This document shows, piece after piece, positions 1-7,223 of a stretch of DNA of 64,000 bases. The first letter of the stretch is position 1; the number at the start of each line of letters is the position of its first letter. Both the position numbers and the translations under genes were made by a program. The notes beneath the pieces were generated by a model that was given only the letters and a program-made list of their open reading frames with translations, made no database searches and was not told the origin of the DNA. Location of the stretch: positions 124,001 through 188,000 of the forward strand of contig NZ_BJMK01000003.1 of the NCBI RefSeq assembly GCF_006539125.1, written 5' to 3'. The DNA comes from Gluconobacter sphaericus NBRC 12467. GTDB lineage: Bacteria > Pseudomonadota > Alphaproteobacteria > Acetobacterales > Acetobacteraceae.

Positions 1-49
1 GCGTCAGTGCAAATGCCAGGCCGGTCAGAGCGATAAAATAACGGATCAT
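1..49 (-). CDS. Exported protein, N-terminal fragment only
   Basis: Only the first 16 codons lie inside the window: a start codon at 47-49 on the minus strand followed by MIRYFIALTGLAFALT, which looks like the start of a Sec signal peptide. A GGAGAAAG ribosome binding site sits just upstream (about 51-60). The mature protein is outside the window, so its function cannot be told. A 16-bp perfect palindrome lies directly upstream of the ribosome binding site, suggesting that a dedicated repressor controls it. Confidence 0.55.
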   Translation of the reverse strand, partial: MIRYFIALTGLAFALT

Positions 50-59
50 GTTCTTTCTC

Positions 60-75
60 CTTACCTGCAGGTAAG
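60..75. promoter_or_regulatory. 16-bp perfect palindrome, likely operator
   Basis: CTTACCTGCAGGTAAG reads the same on both strands. It lies 11 bases upstream of the exported-protein start at 49, where a bound repressor would block transcription or initiation. The size and symmetry suit a TetR- or MerR-type dimer, but no regulator for it can be named from this window. Confidence 0.5.
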
Positions 76-176
76 CGTATGGGGCTTTTGCAGTTTCATC
101 TCCGAATCACTTTATCGCAACTATACGTCCCTTATTGTCTTTAAATAGGGATTGGATAATTCCTGATTAAGGACTT

Positions 177-560
177 TCAGGGGTGAAGAATACGGGCAAA
201 ACGCGCCGAAGCTGCTGGCCCGGGTGTGGCTTCAGGTGTGGGAGAAGGTAGTTCTGGCGGAAGTGCGCCGGGTTGAAGGCTCATCAGAAGGACGCGGGCC
301 CGCCGGGCATCGGGCGTGTCGGCCCAGCAGTAGTGAATGGCGCGGGATTCGCGTTGGGATTCGATCAGGCCGGCACGTCTGAGGGCGCCCAGATGCTGGC
401 TTAGCGTGGGTTGGCCGATGCCGGTCATGGTTTCGAGTTCGCTGACGGCATGTGTGCTGTCGAGCAGGGCCGAGAGGATCATGAGGCGTTGAGGCTGGGC
501 GAGGATGCGCAGCCATTCCGCCAGTTCCCGGCTTTTCTCAAGTGGGAGCAGAACAGTCAT
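177..560 (-). CDS. ArsR-family transcriptional repressor of the sulfur-detoxification locus
   Basis: Winged-helix ArsR/SmtB regulator of 127 residues. The recognition-helix region around residues 47-65 (GIGQPTLSQHLGALRRAGLI) is close to BigR/SqrR repressors, which control sulfide and persulfide detoxification genes, and the neighbours fit that role. The start at 560 is preferred because its ATG overlaps the peroxiredoxin stop (ATGA, 557-560), implying translational coupling; an upstream extension to 650 would lie inside the peroxiredoxin gene. Oddly, the protein has a single cysteine (Cys78) and lacks the two-cysteine arrangement used by BigR/SqrR to sense persulfides: the alpha-2 position reads ILSALL with serine. 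It may sense another signal, or act through one thiol. Confidence 0.85.
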   Translation of the reverse strand: MTVLLPLEKSRELAEWLRILAQPQRLMILSALLDSTHAVSELETMTGIGQPTLSQHLGALRRAGLIESQRESRAIHYCWADTPDARRARVLLMSLQPGALPPELPSPTPEATPGPAASARFARILHP

Positions 561-1204
561 GGGCGTTCCCGAGTCATGGGCTGGAAGAACCACTTCGCTC
601 CGGCTTTTTCTACGGCGGCCTGTGTCTGCAGCGGTGGTGCGATGGTGCACTGTCCGGGTTGCCAGTTTTCAGGGGTCAGGGCGCCTGAACGGTCCACTTC
701 CTGAAGGGCGCAGACCAGGCGGAGCAGTTCCGGGACGGAGCGTCCGACGGTGGCCGGGTAGTTCAGGATGGCCCGGATGATGCCTGAGGGGTCGATCACG
801 AAGACCGAGCGTACAGTGGCACTGTCCTGTGCGGCGCTGTCCAGCATTCCGTAGGCCCGGGCGACGGCGAGGGAGGGGTCTTCGATGATGGGGAAGGGGA
901 CGTGGACGTCGAACTGCGTGTGGATGGCATCGATCCAGGCAAGATGCGCGGGGAGGCTGTCTGCGGAAATCCCCAGGAGGACGCAGTCCCGCTGCTGGAA
1001 CTCCTCCGCGCTGCGGGCCAGGGCAATGAACTCGCTTGTGCAGACGGGTGTGAAATCGGCCGGATGGGCGAAAAGCAGAACCCAGTGTCCGCGCAGGGCG
1101 CTCATGATGAATTCGCCATGCGTGGTGCGGGCGCTGAAATCCGGAGCACGATCGCCGATGCGCAGGGGCGGAAGAGGGGTTTCAGCAGAAGAGGATACGT
1201 TCAT
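557..1204 (-). CDS. Prx6-type peroxiredoxin
   Basis: Thiol peroxidase of 215 residues expected to reduce peroxides in the cytoplasm. It has the AhpC/TSA fold with the peroxidatic motif DFTPVCTSEF (Cys55), and the Prx6-type C-terminal arm with TPENWQPG at about 178-184 followed by Cys186, a possible partner thiol. It is transcribed leftward with the ArsR gene, whose start overlaps its stop, and away from the persulfide dioxygenase operon. The two operons share the dyad at 1253-1270. Co-location with sulfide oxidation genes suggests a role against peroxide or per-thiol species; this is inference from context. Confidence 0.9.
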   Translation of the reverse strand: MNVSSSAETPLPPLRIGDRAPDFSARTTHGEFIMSALRGHWVLLFAHPADFTPVCTSEFIALARSAEEFQQRDCVLLGISADSLPAHLAWIDAIHTQFDVHVPFPIIEDPSLAVARAYGMLDSAAQDSATVRSVFVIDPSGIIRAILNYPATVGRSVPELLRLVCALQEVDRSGALTPENWQPGQCTIAPPLQTQAAVEKAGAKWFFQPMTRERP

Positions 1205-1231
1205 GATCCGGTTCCAAAAGCATCAGGGCGC

Positions 1232-1270
1232 TTGACATGCAACACTTACAATATTAACTTAACAGTTAAT
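1232..1270 (+). promoter_or_regulatory. Promoter with AT-rich dyad operator of the sulfur operons
   Basis: TTGACA at 1232-1237 and TAACTT at 1255-1260 (17-base spacer) form a plausible sigma-70 promoter for the dioxygenase operon. ATTAACT at 1253-1259 and AGTTAAT at 1264-1270 make a perfect 7-bp inverted repeat with a 4-base spacer overlapping the -10. AT-rich dyads over the -10 are typical for BigR-type ArsR repressors, so the ArsR at 177-560 is the likely ligand, probably controlling both directions. Confidence 0.6.
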
Positions 1271-1312
1271 GAAAGTGTCGTAAAGGCATTCCACAGCCAG
1301 AGGGTGAGCGCC

Positions 1313-2239
1313 ATGCATGATGCAGCAATCCAGGCCGCAACCGGCCAGATCCGGCGAACCGAGGCAGGCGCGTCCCCCTCTCCGGTTGTCTGTACATTTT
1401 TCGATGAGGCGACAAATACGGCTACGCATGTCGTCCATTGTCCGGTCACGAAGCGCGCTGCGGTTATCGACAGCGTACTCGATTACGACGCAGCCGCCGG
1501 GCGCACGTCGCACGGATCGGCGCAGGCAATTGTTGATTATGTCGTGCGGGAAGGTCTGGGCGTTGACTGGCAGCTGGAGACGCATGCCCATGCAGATCAT
1601 CTGTCCGCTGCTCCGTGGCTTCAGGAAAAGATTGGTGGGAAGCTTGGGATCGGGGCGGATATTGTTCGGGTTCAGGCAGTATTCGGCAAGATTTTCAATG
1701 CTGGGACGCGGTTCGCGCGGGACGGGTCGCAGTTCGACTGTCTGTTTACTGATGGCGAGACGTTCCGGATTGGAGAGCTCCCCGTGACGGTACTGCATGT
1801 CCCGGGCCATACACCGGCGGACATGGCGTTTGTGATCGGCAATGTCGCTTTTGTGGGCGATACAATCTTCATGCCGGATTTCGGTACGGCCCGGGCGGAT
1901 TTTCCGGGGGGTGACTCACGGCAGCTTTTCCGGTCCATCCGCCGTCTGCTGTCGCTGCCGGTCGAGACGCGGCTGTTTCTGTGCCATGACTACAAGGCGC
2001 CGGGCCGTGACGAATACGCCTGGCTGACGACGGTTGGACATGAGCGTGGCTACAACATCCATGTTCATGACGGAATCAGCGAAGAAGAATTTGTGAAGAT
2101 GCGGACGGAGCGCGATGCCACTCTGGCGATGCCGCGTCTGCTGATGCCGTCCGTGCAGGTCAATATGCGCGGCGGGCACCTGCCCGAGCCTGAAGCCGAT
2201 GGCGTGAGCTACATCAAGATTCCCGTTAATCGCGTCTGA
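1313..2239 (+). CDS. Persulfide dioxygenase (ETHE1/Blh-like metallo-beta-lactamase fold)
   Basis: Iron-dependent sulfur dioxygenase family protein of 308 residues; the family oxidises glutathione persulfide to sulfite. The metal-binding motif THAHADH is at residues 90-96, followed by VLHVPGHTPADM near 160, FVGDTIF and a later CHDY histidine, all typical of ETHE1/Blh proteins. The start at 1313 has an AGAGGGTGAG ribosome binding site and sits just after the promoter dyad; the frame stays open upstream to 902, but that stretch overlaps the peroxiredoxin gene and is not expected to be coding. It is first in an operon with the sulfide:quinone oxidoreductase fusion and a TauE exporter, which would supply substrate and remove the product sulfite. 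Confidence 0.9.
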   Translation: MHDAAIQAATGQIRRTEAGASPSPVVCTFFDEATNTATHVVHCPVTKRAAVIDSVLDYDAAAGRTSHGSAQAIVDYVVREGLGVDWQLETHAHADHLSAAPWLQEKIGGKLGIGADIVRVQAVFGKIFNAGTRFARDGSQFDCLFTDGETFRIGELPVTVLHVPGHTPADMAFVIGNVAFVGDTIFMPDFGTARADFPGGDSRQLFRSIRRLLSLPVETRLFLCHDYKAPGRDEYAWLTTVGHERGYNIHVHDGISEEEFVKMRTERDATLAMPRLLMPSVQVNMRGGHLPEPEADGVSYIKIPVNRV

Positions 2240-2302
2240 TACCGGTATTTTCGGCGCGTCTCTGCCGTTGTTGCAAGATCTTTCCTCGTTTCCGGAGTTC
2301 CT

Positions 2303-3991
2303 ATGCCAACTCGCCACCTGACTGACAGCTATGCCGTTTCTCCCCAGATTGCCGTGCAGGATATTGCGGATCTGAAGGCAGAGGGTTTCCGCACGATCCT
2401 GTGTTTCCGCCCTGACGGAGAAGCTCCGGACCAGCCCGATATGAAAGTGATCGAAGCGGCCGCGAAGGAGGCGGGGCTGGCGTTTGCCGCAATCCCGGTG
2501 AAGGCCGGGACGGTGCCAACCGATGCGCAGGTTGCCCAGACGCGGGAGGTTCTGGCAACGCTGCCGGCGCCTGTGGTTGGCTATTGCCGTTCTGGAACGC
2601 GGGCCGCGCAGATCTGGGCGCTGGCCGAGGCAGGAAAGCGTCCGGCGTCCGAGATTTTTGCTGTGACGGACAGGGCAGGTGTGGATGTCAGTATTCTCCG
2701 CGCGCGGATTGAGAGCGTTGCTGCGCCCTCAGCTGCCCAGCGCAAGGGGGGAGCACATTTTCAGGTTCTGATTATCGGTGGCGGCGCAGGTGGTCTGTCG
2801 GCTGCGGGGAGTCTGCTCAAGCGCAACAGGCACTTGTCGGTCGGCGTGGTTGAGCCATCGAACGAGCATTTCTACCAGCCGGGCTGGACGCTTGTGGGCG
2901 GCGGTGTCTTTCAGGCGGCCCAGACGCGCCGCAAGGAAGCGGATGTCATGCCGAAGGATGTTGTCTGGATGCGGCAGGCGGCGAAGCTATTCCGGCCGGA
3001 GGTACGGGAAGTGGTTCTGGGGGATGGTACGGTCGTTTCCTATGACGCGCTGATCGTGGCGACGGGGATTACGCTGAACTGGGACGCTATTCCCGGTCTG
3101 GCGGAGACGCTGGGCAAGAACGGCGTGACGTCGAACTACCGTTTCGATCTGGCACCTTATACCTGGCAGCTGGTGCAGCAGCTCAAAAGTGGCACGGCGA
3201 TTTTCACGCAGCCGCCCATGCCGATCAAATGTGCCGGTGCGCCGCAGAAGGCTGTGTATCTGTCCTGTGATGCCTGGAAGCGTCGGGGCGTGCTGGACAG
3301 CATTTCGGTGGAGTTCGACACTGCTACGCCGGGCCTGTTTGGCGTGAAGGAATTTGTTCCGCCGCTGATGGAATACATCAAGCGCTATCGCGTTGGGCTG
3401 CATACCGGGTCGAAGCTTGTGGCGGTGGATGGTCCGAACCGCACGGCAACCTTCGAGCGTAAGGTCGGGGATAGTGTGGAGCAGGTCGAGCGGACGTTCG
3501 ACATGCTGCATGTGGTGCCGCCGCAGAGCGCGCCGCAGGTGATCCGCGAGAGTACGCTGGCGGGTTCGGATGGGTTTGTTGAGGTTAATCCGGCGACGTT
3601 GCAGCATGTGCGTTTTCCGGACGTGTTTGCCATTGGTGACGTGATCGGCACGTCTTCGGCCAAGACGGCGGCCGCAGTCCGGGTGCAGGCGCCTGTGGTG
3701 GCGACCAATGTGCTGGCATTTCTGAAGCATCAGGCTCCGGTTTCGGAATATGAAGGCTATGGTGCCTGTCCGCTGACGGTGGAAAACGGGCGGATTGTGC
3801 TGGCTGAGTTCCGCTATGGCGGCAAGCTGGCGCCGACGATGCCGAAATGGCTGCTCAACGGACAGAAGCCGACGCGTCTGGCCTGGTGGCTCAAGAAATA
3901 CGTCATGCCGCTGATGTACTGGGATGGGATGCTGAAGGGACGCGAACTCATGGTTGCACCCAAGCCGCTGAACGCGAAGAAGGACGGCTGA
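2303..3991 (+). CDS. DUF442 phosphatase-like domain fused to type II sulfide:quinone oxidoreductase
   Basis: Two-domain protein of 562 residues. Residues 1 to about 135 form a DUF442/Blh-type domain with a tyrosine-phosphatase-like loop GYCRSGTRA (Cys95). From about residue 153 there is an FAD-dependent disulfide reductase domain with the dinucleotide fold IIGGGAGGLSAAG (157-169). It carries the two cysteines expected of mitochondrial-type sulfide:quinone oxidoreductases: Cys310 in PIKCAGAPQK and Cys489 in YGACPLTVENG. It should oxidise sulfide at the membrane surface, pass electrons to ubiquinone and form a persulfide for the dioxygenase just upstream. The C-terminal WWLKKYVMPLMYW stretch may be the membrane contact. 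The role of the DUF442 domain is not established. Confidence 0.9.
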   Translation: MPTRHLTDSYAVSPQIAVQDIADLKAEGFRTILCFRPDGEAPDQPDMKVIEAAAKEAGLAFAAIPVKAGTVPTDAQVAQTREVLATLPAPVVGYCRSGTRAAQIWALAEAGKRPASEIFAVTDRAGVDVSILRARIESVAAPSAAQRKGGAHFQVLIIGGGAGGLSAAGSLLKRNRHLSVGVVEPSNEHFYQPGWTLVGGGVFQAAQTRRKEADVMPKDVVWMRQAAKLFRPEVREVVLGDGTVVSYDALIVATGITLNWDAIPGLAETLGKNGVTSNYRFDLAPYTWQLVQQLKSGTAIFTQPPMPIKCAGAPQKAVYLSCDAWKRRGVLDSISVEFDTATPGLFGVKEFVPPLMEYIKRYRVGLHTGSKLVAVDGPNRTATFERKVGDSVEQVERTFDMLHVVPPQSAPQVIRESTLAGSDGFVEVNPATLQHVRFPDVFAIGDVIGTSSAKTAAAVRVQAPVVATNVLAFLKHQAPVSEYEGYGACPLTVENGRIVLAEFRYGGKLAPTMPKWLLNGQKPTRLAWWLKKYVMPLMYWDGMLKGRELMVAPKPLNAKKDG

Positions 3992-3998
3992 ACCGGTT

Positions 3999-4766
3999 GT
4001 GCATATTGCGCTTGAACTGGCCTGCGGTGTCCTGATCGGATTCACGTTGGGCCTGATCGGGGGCGGGGGCTCCATCCTTGCCGTTCCCCTGATGGTCTAT
4101 GTGGTGGGGGTGAAGAACCCTCATGTCGCAATTGGGACGAGTGCGATGGCCGTGGCAGTCAATGCGCTGGCCGGGTTGATCAGTCACGCCCGGTCCGGAA
4201 CGGTCAAATGGAAATGCGCGGCCATTTTTGCCCCCTGCGGTGTGGTAGGGGCGCTCATCGGGGCAGCGTTCGGCAAGGCGGTGAACGGGCAGAAACTGCT
4301 GCTCTGTTTTGCGCTGCTGATGGTCGTGGTGGGCGTACTTATGCTGCGAGGGCGGCGCAACAAGGGTGAGGCAGGGGCGGCGTGCAATCGCCAAAACATG
4401 CCGCGCGTCATGATGGCTGGGGCCGGGACGGGGGTTCTGTCCGGGTTTTTCGGGATTGGCGGCGGGTTTCTGATCGTGCCTGCGCTGATTGCCTGCACGC
4501 GGATGCCCATTCTCAATGCGGTGGGAACGTCTCTTGTGGCTGTAGCGGCGCTGGGGGCGAGTACGGCGCTGAGTTACATGCTTTCGGGCTACGTGGACTG
4601 GGTGATGGGGATGCTGTTTGTGGCGGGGGGAATTGTGGGGAGTTTCCTCGGAACCCGGGTGGCAAAGCGCCTGTCGGGTTCCGGTGCGGCGCTGACGACG
4701 TTCTTTGCCTGCGTTATCTTCACAGTTGCGGCTTATATGATCTGGAGGAGCCTTTCGGCTCTTTAA
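3999..4766 (+). CDS. TauE/SafE-family anion exporter (putative sulfite exporter)
   Basis: Polytopic membrane protein of 255 residues with the internal two-fold repeat of the TauE/SafE (DUF81) family: GFTLGLIGGGGSILAVPL near the N-terminus and GVLSGFFGIGGGFLIVPAL in the second half. The family moves sulfite, sulfoacetate and related organic anions. A GTG start is used, 7 bases after the preceding stop, so it is co-transcribed. In this operon, exporting the sulfite made by the persulfide dioxygenase is the natural job. Confidence 0.85.
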   Translation: MHIALELACGVLIGFTLGLIGGGGSILAVPLMVYVVGVKNPHVAIGTSAMAVAVNALAGLISHARSGTVKWKCAAIFAPCGVVGALIGAAFGKAVNGQKLLLCFALLMVVVGVLMLRGRRNKGEAGAACNRQNMPRVMMAGAGTGVLSGFFGIGGGFLIVPALIACTRMPILNAVGTSLVAVAALGASTALSYMLSGYVDWVMGMLFVAGGIVGSFLGTRVAKRLSGSGAALTTFFACVIFTVAAYMIWRSLSAL

Positions 4767-4772
4767 AAGCGG

Positions 4773-5123
4773 TTAGTTGAGGCCGAAATGTGGGAAGATG
4801 GTGAAGCAGACCATCGAGAAATAAAACATCACCGCCAGCAGGATGTGGCACATATAGAGCGGTGCGATCATGGCGCCGCGCCTGCGGAAAAACGCCATCA
4901 GCACACCGAAGGCCGTGATGGCCACGGCAAGCGCTACGTTCAGCATGAGTCGACTGTCGCCGTTGCTGATGGCGATGATCAGAAAGACCGAGCCCACAAT
5001 GGCCGAGCCTACATGTATGGGCGTCAGGAAGCTGAAGGGGCGTTTGTGCCGGGCTGCGAAAATGGAGAGCCAGACGCCCATGATCGCTGTGAGAGTGAAA
5101 CATCCCGTCGAAGCGTACAGCAT
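4773..5123 (-). CDS. Small four-helix membrane protein of unknown function
   Basis: The start at 5123 gives 116 residues with four predicted transmembrane segments (about 5-23, 33-52, 60-77 and 88-109) separated by short basic loops (ARHKRP, FFRRRG). The reading frame is open upstream to 5384, but those residues are low-complexity and basic, and a GTAGATTACAG stretch precedes the chosen start. I do not recognise the family. It lies tail to tail with the TauE-type exporter (6-base gap) and may not belong to the sulfur operon. A 14-bp palindrome (5175-5188) lies about 50 bases upstream. Confidence 0.6.
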   Translation of the reverse strand: MLYASTGCFTLTAIMGVWLSIFAARHKRPFSFLTPIHVGSAIVGSVFLIIAISNGDSRLMLNVALAVAITAFGVLMAFFRRRGAMIAPLYMCHILLAVMFYFSMVCFTIFPHFGLN

Positions 5124-5174
5124 CTGTAATCTACCCTGTTCCTGATGTCCCTGTGCAGACACTCGGAGCCGTAA

Positions 5175-5188
5175 TCCGAATATTCGGA
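5175..5188. promoter_or_regulatory. 14-bp perfect palindrome in a divergent promoter region
   Basis: TCCGAATATTCGGA is self-complementary and lies between the leftward membrane protein (start 5123) and the rightward XRE-cupin regulator (start 5409). It could be the operator of the latter or of another dimeric regulator. There is no further support. Confidence 0.3.
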
Positions 5189-5408
5189 AGCCTCCGCGTT
5201 CTTCAGGTTTTTCAGAACACGTCGCCCTGACAGCGTGTTTACGCCGGAACGGCCTTTTGGGCCAGACGTTCCTGGATGCAGGGCGCTTTCTCTCCGGGAT
5301 GGCGTAGAAAATTATACCCCTATTCGGTATTCTTATTTTCGAGGTTTCCTTTCTGTTTCGATATGACATACTGGTGATACGCAAGAGGCCGGGGAGGGTA
5401 CAACGGGG

Positions 5409-5951
5409 ATGGATTTGGGAGCACGCCTGCGACTTGTGCGGACGGCACGGAACCTGTCCCAGCGCGAACTGGCCAAGCGGACCGGTGTGACCAATTCTAC
5501 GATTTCCCTCATTGAATCAGGTGACATGAATCCTTCCGTCGGAACGCTCAAGCGTATTCTGGACGGGATTCCCGTGACGCTCGGGGAGTTCTTCAGCATT
5601 GCCCCGGAGGGTGATGAAAAGATCTTCTACCGGGCGGACGAACTGATGACGTTCGAGCAGGACGGTGTGACCTTTGGGCAGATCGGAGGTCCCCTGTCTG
5701 GCCGGAGCCTTCAGATCCTGCGCGAGACCTATGCGTCCGGGGCGGATACCGGGGCCATGGTCTATGCCCATGAGGGCGAAGAGGGCGGGTTTGTCCTGCA
5801 CGGGCAGGTAGAAATCACGGTGGGAGACAGGCGCGAGATTCTGGGCCCGGGTGATGCCTATCATTTCGACAGTCGTCAGCCGCATCGTTTCCGCTGTCTC
5901 AGCTCTGAAGGCTGCGAGATCATCAGCGCCTGTACGCCGCCGACGTTTTAG
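5409..5951 (+). CDS. XRE-cupin transcriptional regulator (PuuR-like)
   Basis: 180-residue regulator with an N-terminal XRE helix-turn-helix (about 5-60; LSQRELAKRTGVTNSTISLI) and a C-terminal cupin_2 domain (about 105-175; HEGEEGGFVLHGQVEITVG, then DAYHFDSRQPHRF). This architecture is shared with PuuR, the putrescine-utilisation repressor, and with many other small-molecule-sensing regulators. A GGGAGGG ribosome binding site precedes the ATG. No polyamine genes are adjacent, so the regulated pathway is unknown. Confidence 0.85.
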   Translation: MDLGARLRLVRTARNLSQRELAKRTGVTNSTISLIESGDMNPSVGTLKRILDGIPVTLGEFFSIAPEGDEKIFYRADELMTFEQDGVTFGQIGGPLSGRSLQILRETYASGADTGAMVYAHEGEEGGFVLHGQVEITVGDRREILGPGDAYHFDSRQPHRFRCLSSEGCEIISACTPPTF

Positions 5952-6119
5952 AATTTCGCTCCCGGACTTTCAGAGCCCCTGCGTTCAAAAGAACGGGAGG
6001 GGCGTGCTTTCCCGCTGGCTGTGGCGTTGTGTTGGGTGACTATGCCTGTCCGTATTTTCGGGGGTGCCCAGCGGAGAGCCACGGATATGCCAGACCGTCC
6101 GTACCCAGAAAGAGACATT

Positions 6120-6515
6120 ATGTTCCGTGCGGTCGCTGCGTCTTTGCGCAGGGGGCTGGGTGCGGGGGCGATGGTCTGCGTCCTGTTTCTGGGTGGCCCG
6201 GTTGTGGCAGGGAGTGTGACGCGGACACAGGATATTTGCCCGGTTCAACAGGCGATGCTTCAGATTGAAACGAAGACCCTTGCAGCGGCTGTAGCAGAGT
6301 TGTCTCGCGAGACGAAATGCCCCGTGCTGATGGATGAAGGGCTTTTGCGCGGCGGGAGCAGCATTGCCGTCGCTGGAGTTTATACGCCGCGCGAGGCCCT
6401 GATCAGGCTTCTGGGCAATGCTGAGCTGGATGTGATCGAGACGGTTCAGGGATTGGCCGTCATGCCGCTGAGTTATCGGGCCGCGCATCGCATGGACCAA
6501 GCTGAACGGATGTAG
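6120..6515 (+). CDS. Stand-alone exported STN-domain protein
   Basis: 131 residues. A signal peptide (about 1-30, hydrophobic GAMVCVLFLGGPVVAG) is followed by a short STN (secretin and TonB N-terminus) domain at about 48-115: ETKTLAAAVAELSRETKCPV, then GVYTPREALIRLLGNAELDV. STN domains normally form the periplasmic signalling tip of FecA-type receptors or secretins; here nothing follows it. The start at 6120 is chosen because it opens the signal peptide and has an AGAAAGAGAC site; the frame is open from 6021. It could be a free signalling module or the remnant of a transducing receptor whose barrel was lost. No FecI/FecR genes are nearby. Confidence 0.65.
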   Translation: MFRAVAASLRRGLGAGAMVCVLFLGGPVVAGSVTRTQDICPVQQAMLQIETKTLAAAVAELSRETKCPVLMDEGLLRGGSSIAVAGVYTPREALIRLLGNAELDVIETVQGLAVMPLSYRAAHRMDQAERM

Positions 6516-6530
6516 TTCAGGAGAGCGCGG

Positions 6531-7223
6531 TTAGCGGCGCCCCTTCCAGATGCGGCGTTGCAGCAGGAAGGTCAGGAGTGCCATCAGAGCGAGATAGGCG
6601 AGAACATAGATGCCGATCCTTTTGCGTTCGGTCTGATGGGGGTGGGCAATGCCGTCGAGAAAGGCCGAGACGTCGCTAGCCATCTGCGCGGACGTCGGTG
6701 GCGTGCCGTCGGGATAGGTGAGCATGCCGTCCTGAAGGGGTGGGGGCATGCCGATATGCTTCCATTTCAGGGCGGTGTTGTAATAGCGCCCTTCGTCGAG
6801 CGTTACGCCTGCGGGAGTGGGGGCATAGGAAAGCAGAATCTGCCGGATTTTTTCGGCGCCACCGGGTAGCGTCAGGGCCAGCCGGGAAAGATCGGGCGGG
6901 AGTAGTCCGTGATTGGCGAGACGTCCTATGGCCTCGTTTGGGTAAGGTGACAGGATGGGATCGGTGGCTGTGGCGGGACGGGTTTTCGGATCGCCATTAT
7001 CGTCCGTGCCGTTGGGCATCTGCTGGTCGGCGGCCCATTTGCGAATTTCATCCGGCGAGAGGCCGAGGCTGCTCATGTCGCCATACGCGACGTGTTCCAT
7101 GCCGTGGCAGGTGCTGCATACCTGCTGGAAAACCATCAGGCCGCGCTGGGCGGGCGTGCTCGCACAGGCAGGCAGGGCTGTCAGGCTGGCGGCGAGTATG
7201 AGGTTCCGGGTCCAGCGCGTCAT
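6531..7223 (-). CDS. petC: Cytochrome c1 of the bc1 complex
   Basis: 230-residue heme protein. A signal peptide (1 to about 22) is followed by the single heme motif CSTCH at 36-40, a Met-containing distal region (KHIGMPPPLQDGM) and a C-terminal transmembrane anchor (about 207-223) ending in basic residues RRIWKGRR. It transfers electrons from the Rieske protein to a soluble cytochrome c. The start at 7223 overlaps the cytochrome b stop (ATGA, 7220-7223), giving translational coupling. It is the last gene of the Rieske-cytochrome b-c1 operon. Confidence 0.92.
   Translation of the reverse strand: MTRWTRNLILAASLTALPACASTPAQRGLMVFQQVCSTCHGMEHVAYGDMSSLGLSPDEIRKWAADQQMPNGTDDNGDPKTRPATATDPILSPYPNEAIGRLANHGLLPPDLSRLALTLPGGAEKIRQILLSYAPTPAGVTLDEGRYYNTALKWKHIGMPPPLQDGMLTYPDGTPPTSAQMASDVSAFLDGIAHPHQTERKRIGIYVLAYLALMALLTFLLQRRIWKGRR

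Noticed and set aside
902-1312. N-terminal extension of the persulfide dioxygenase frame
   Set aside because: It overlaps the peroxiredoxin gene on the other strand and the promoter dyad; the start at 1313 has a good ribosome binding site and family-like length.
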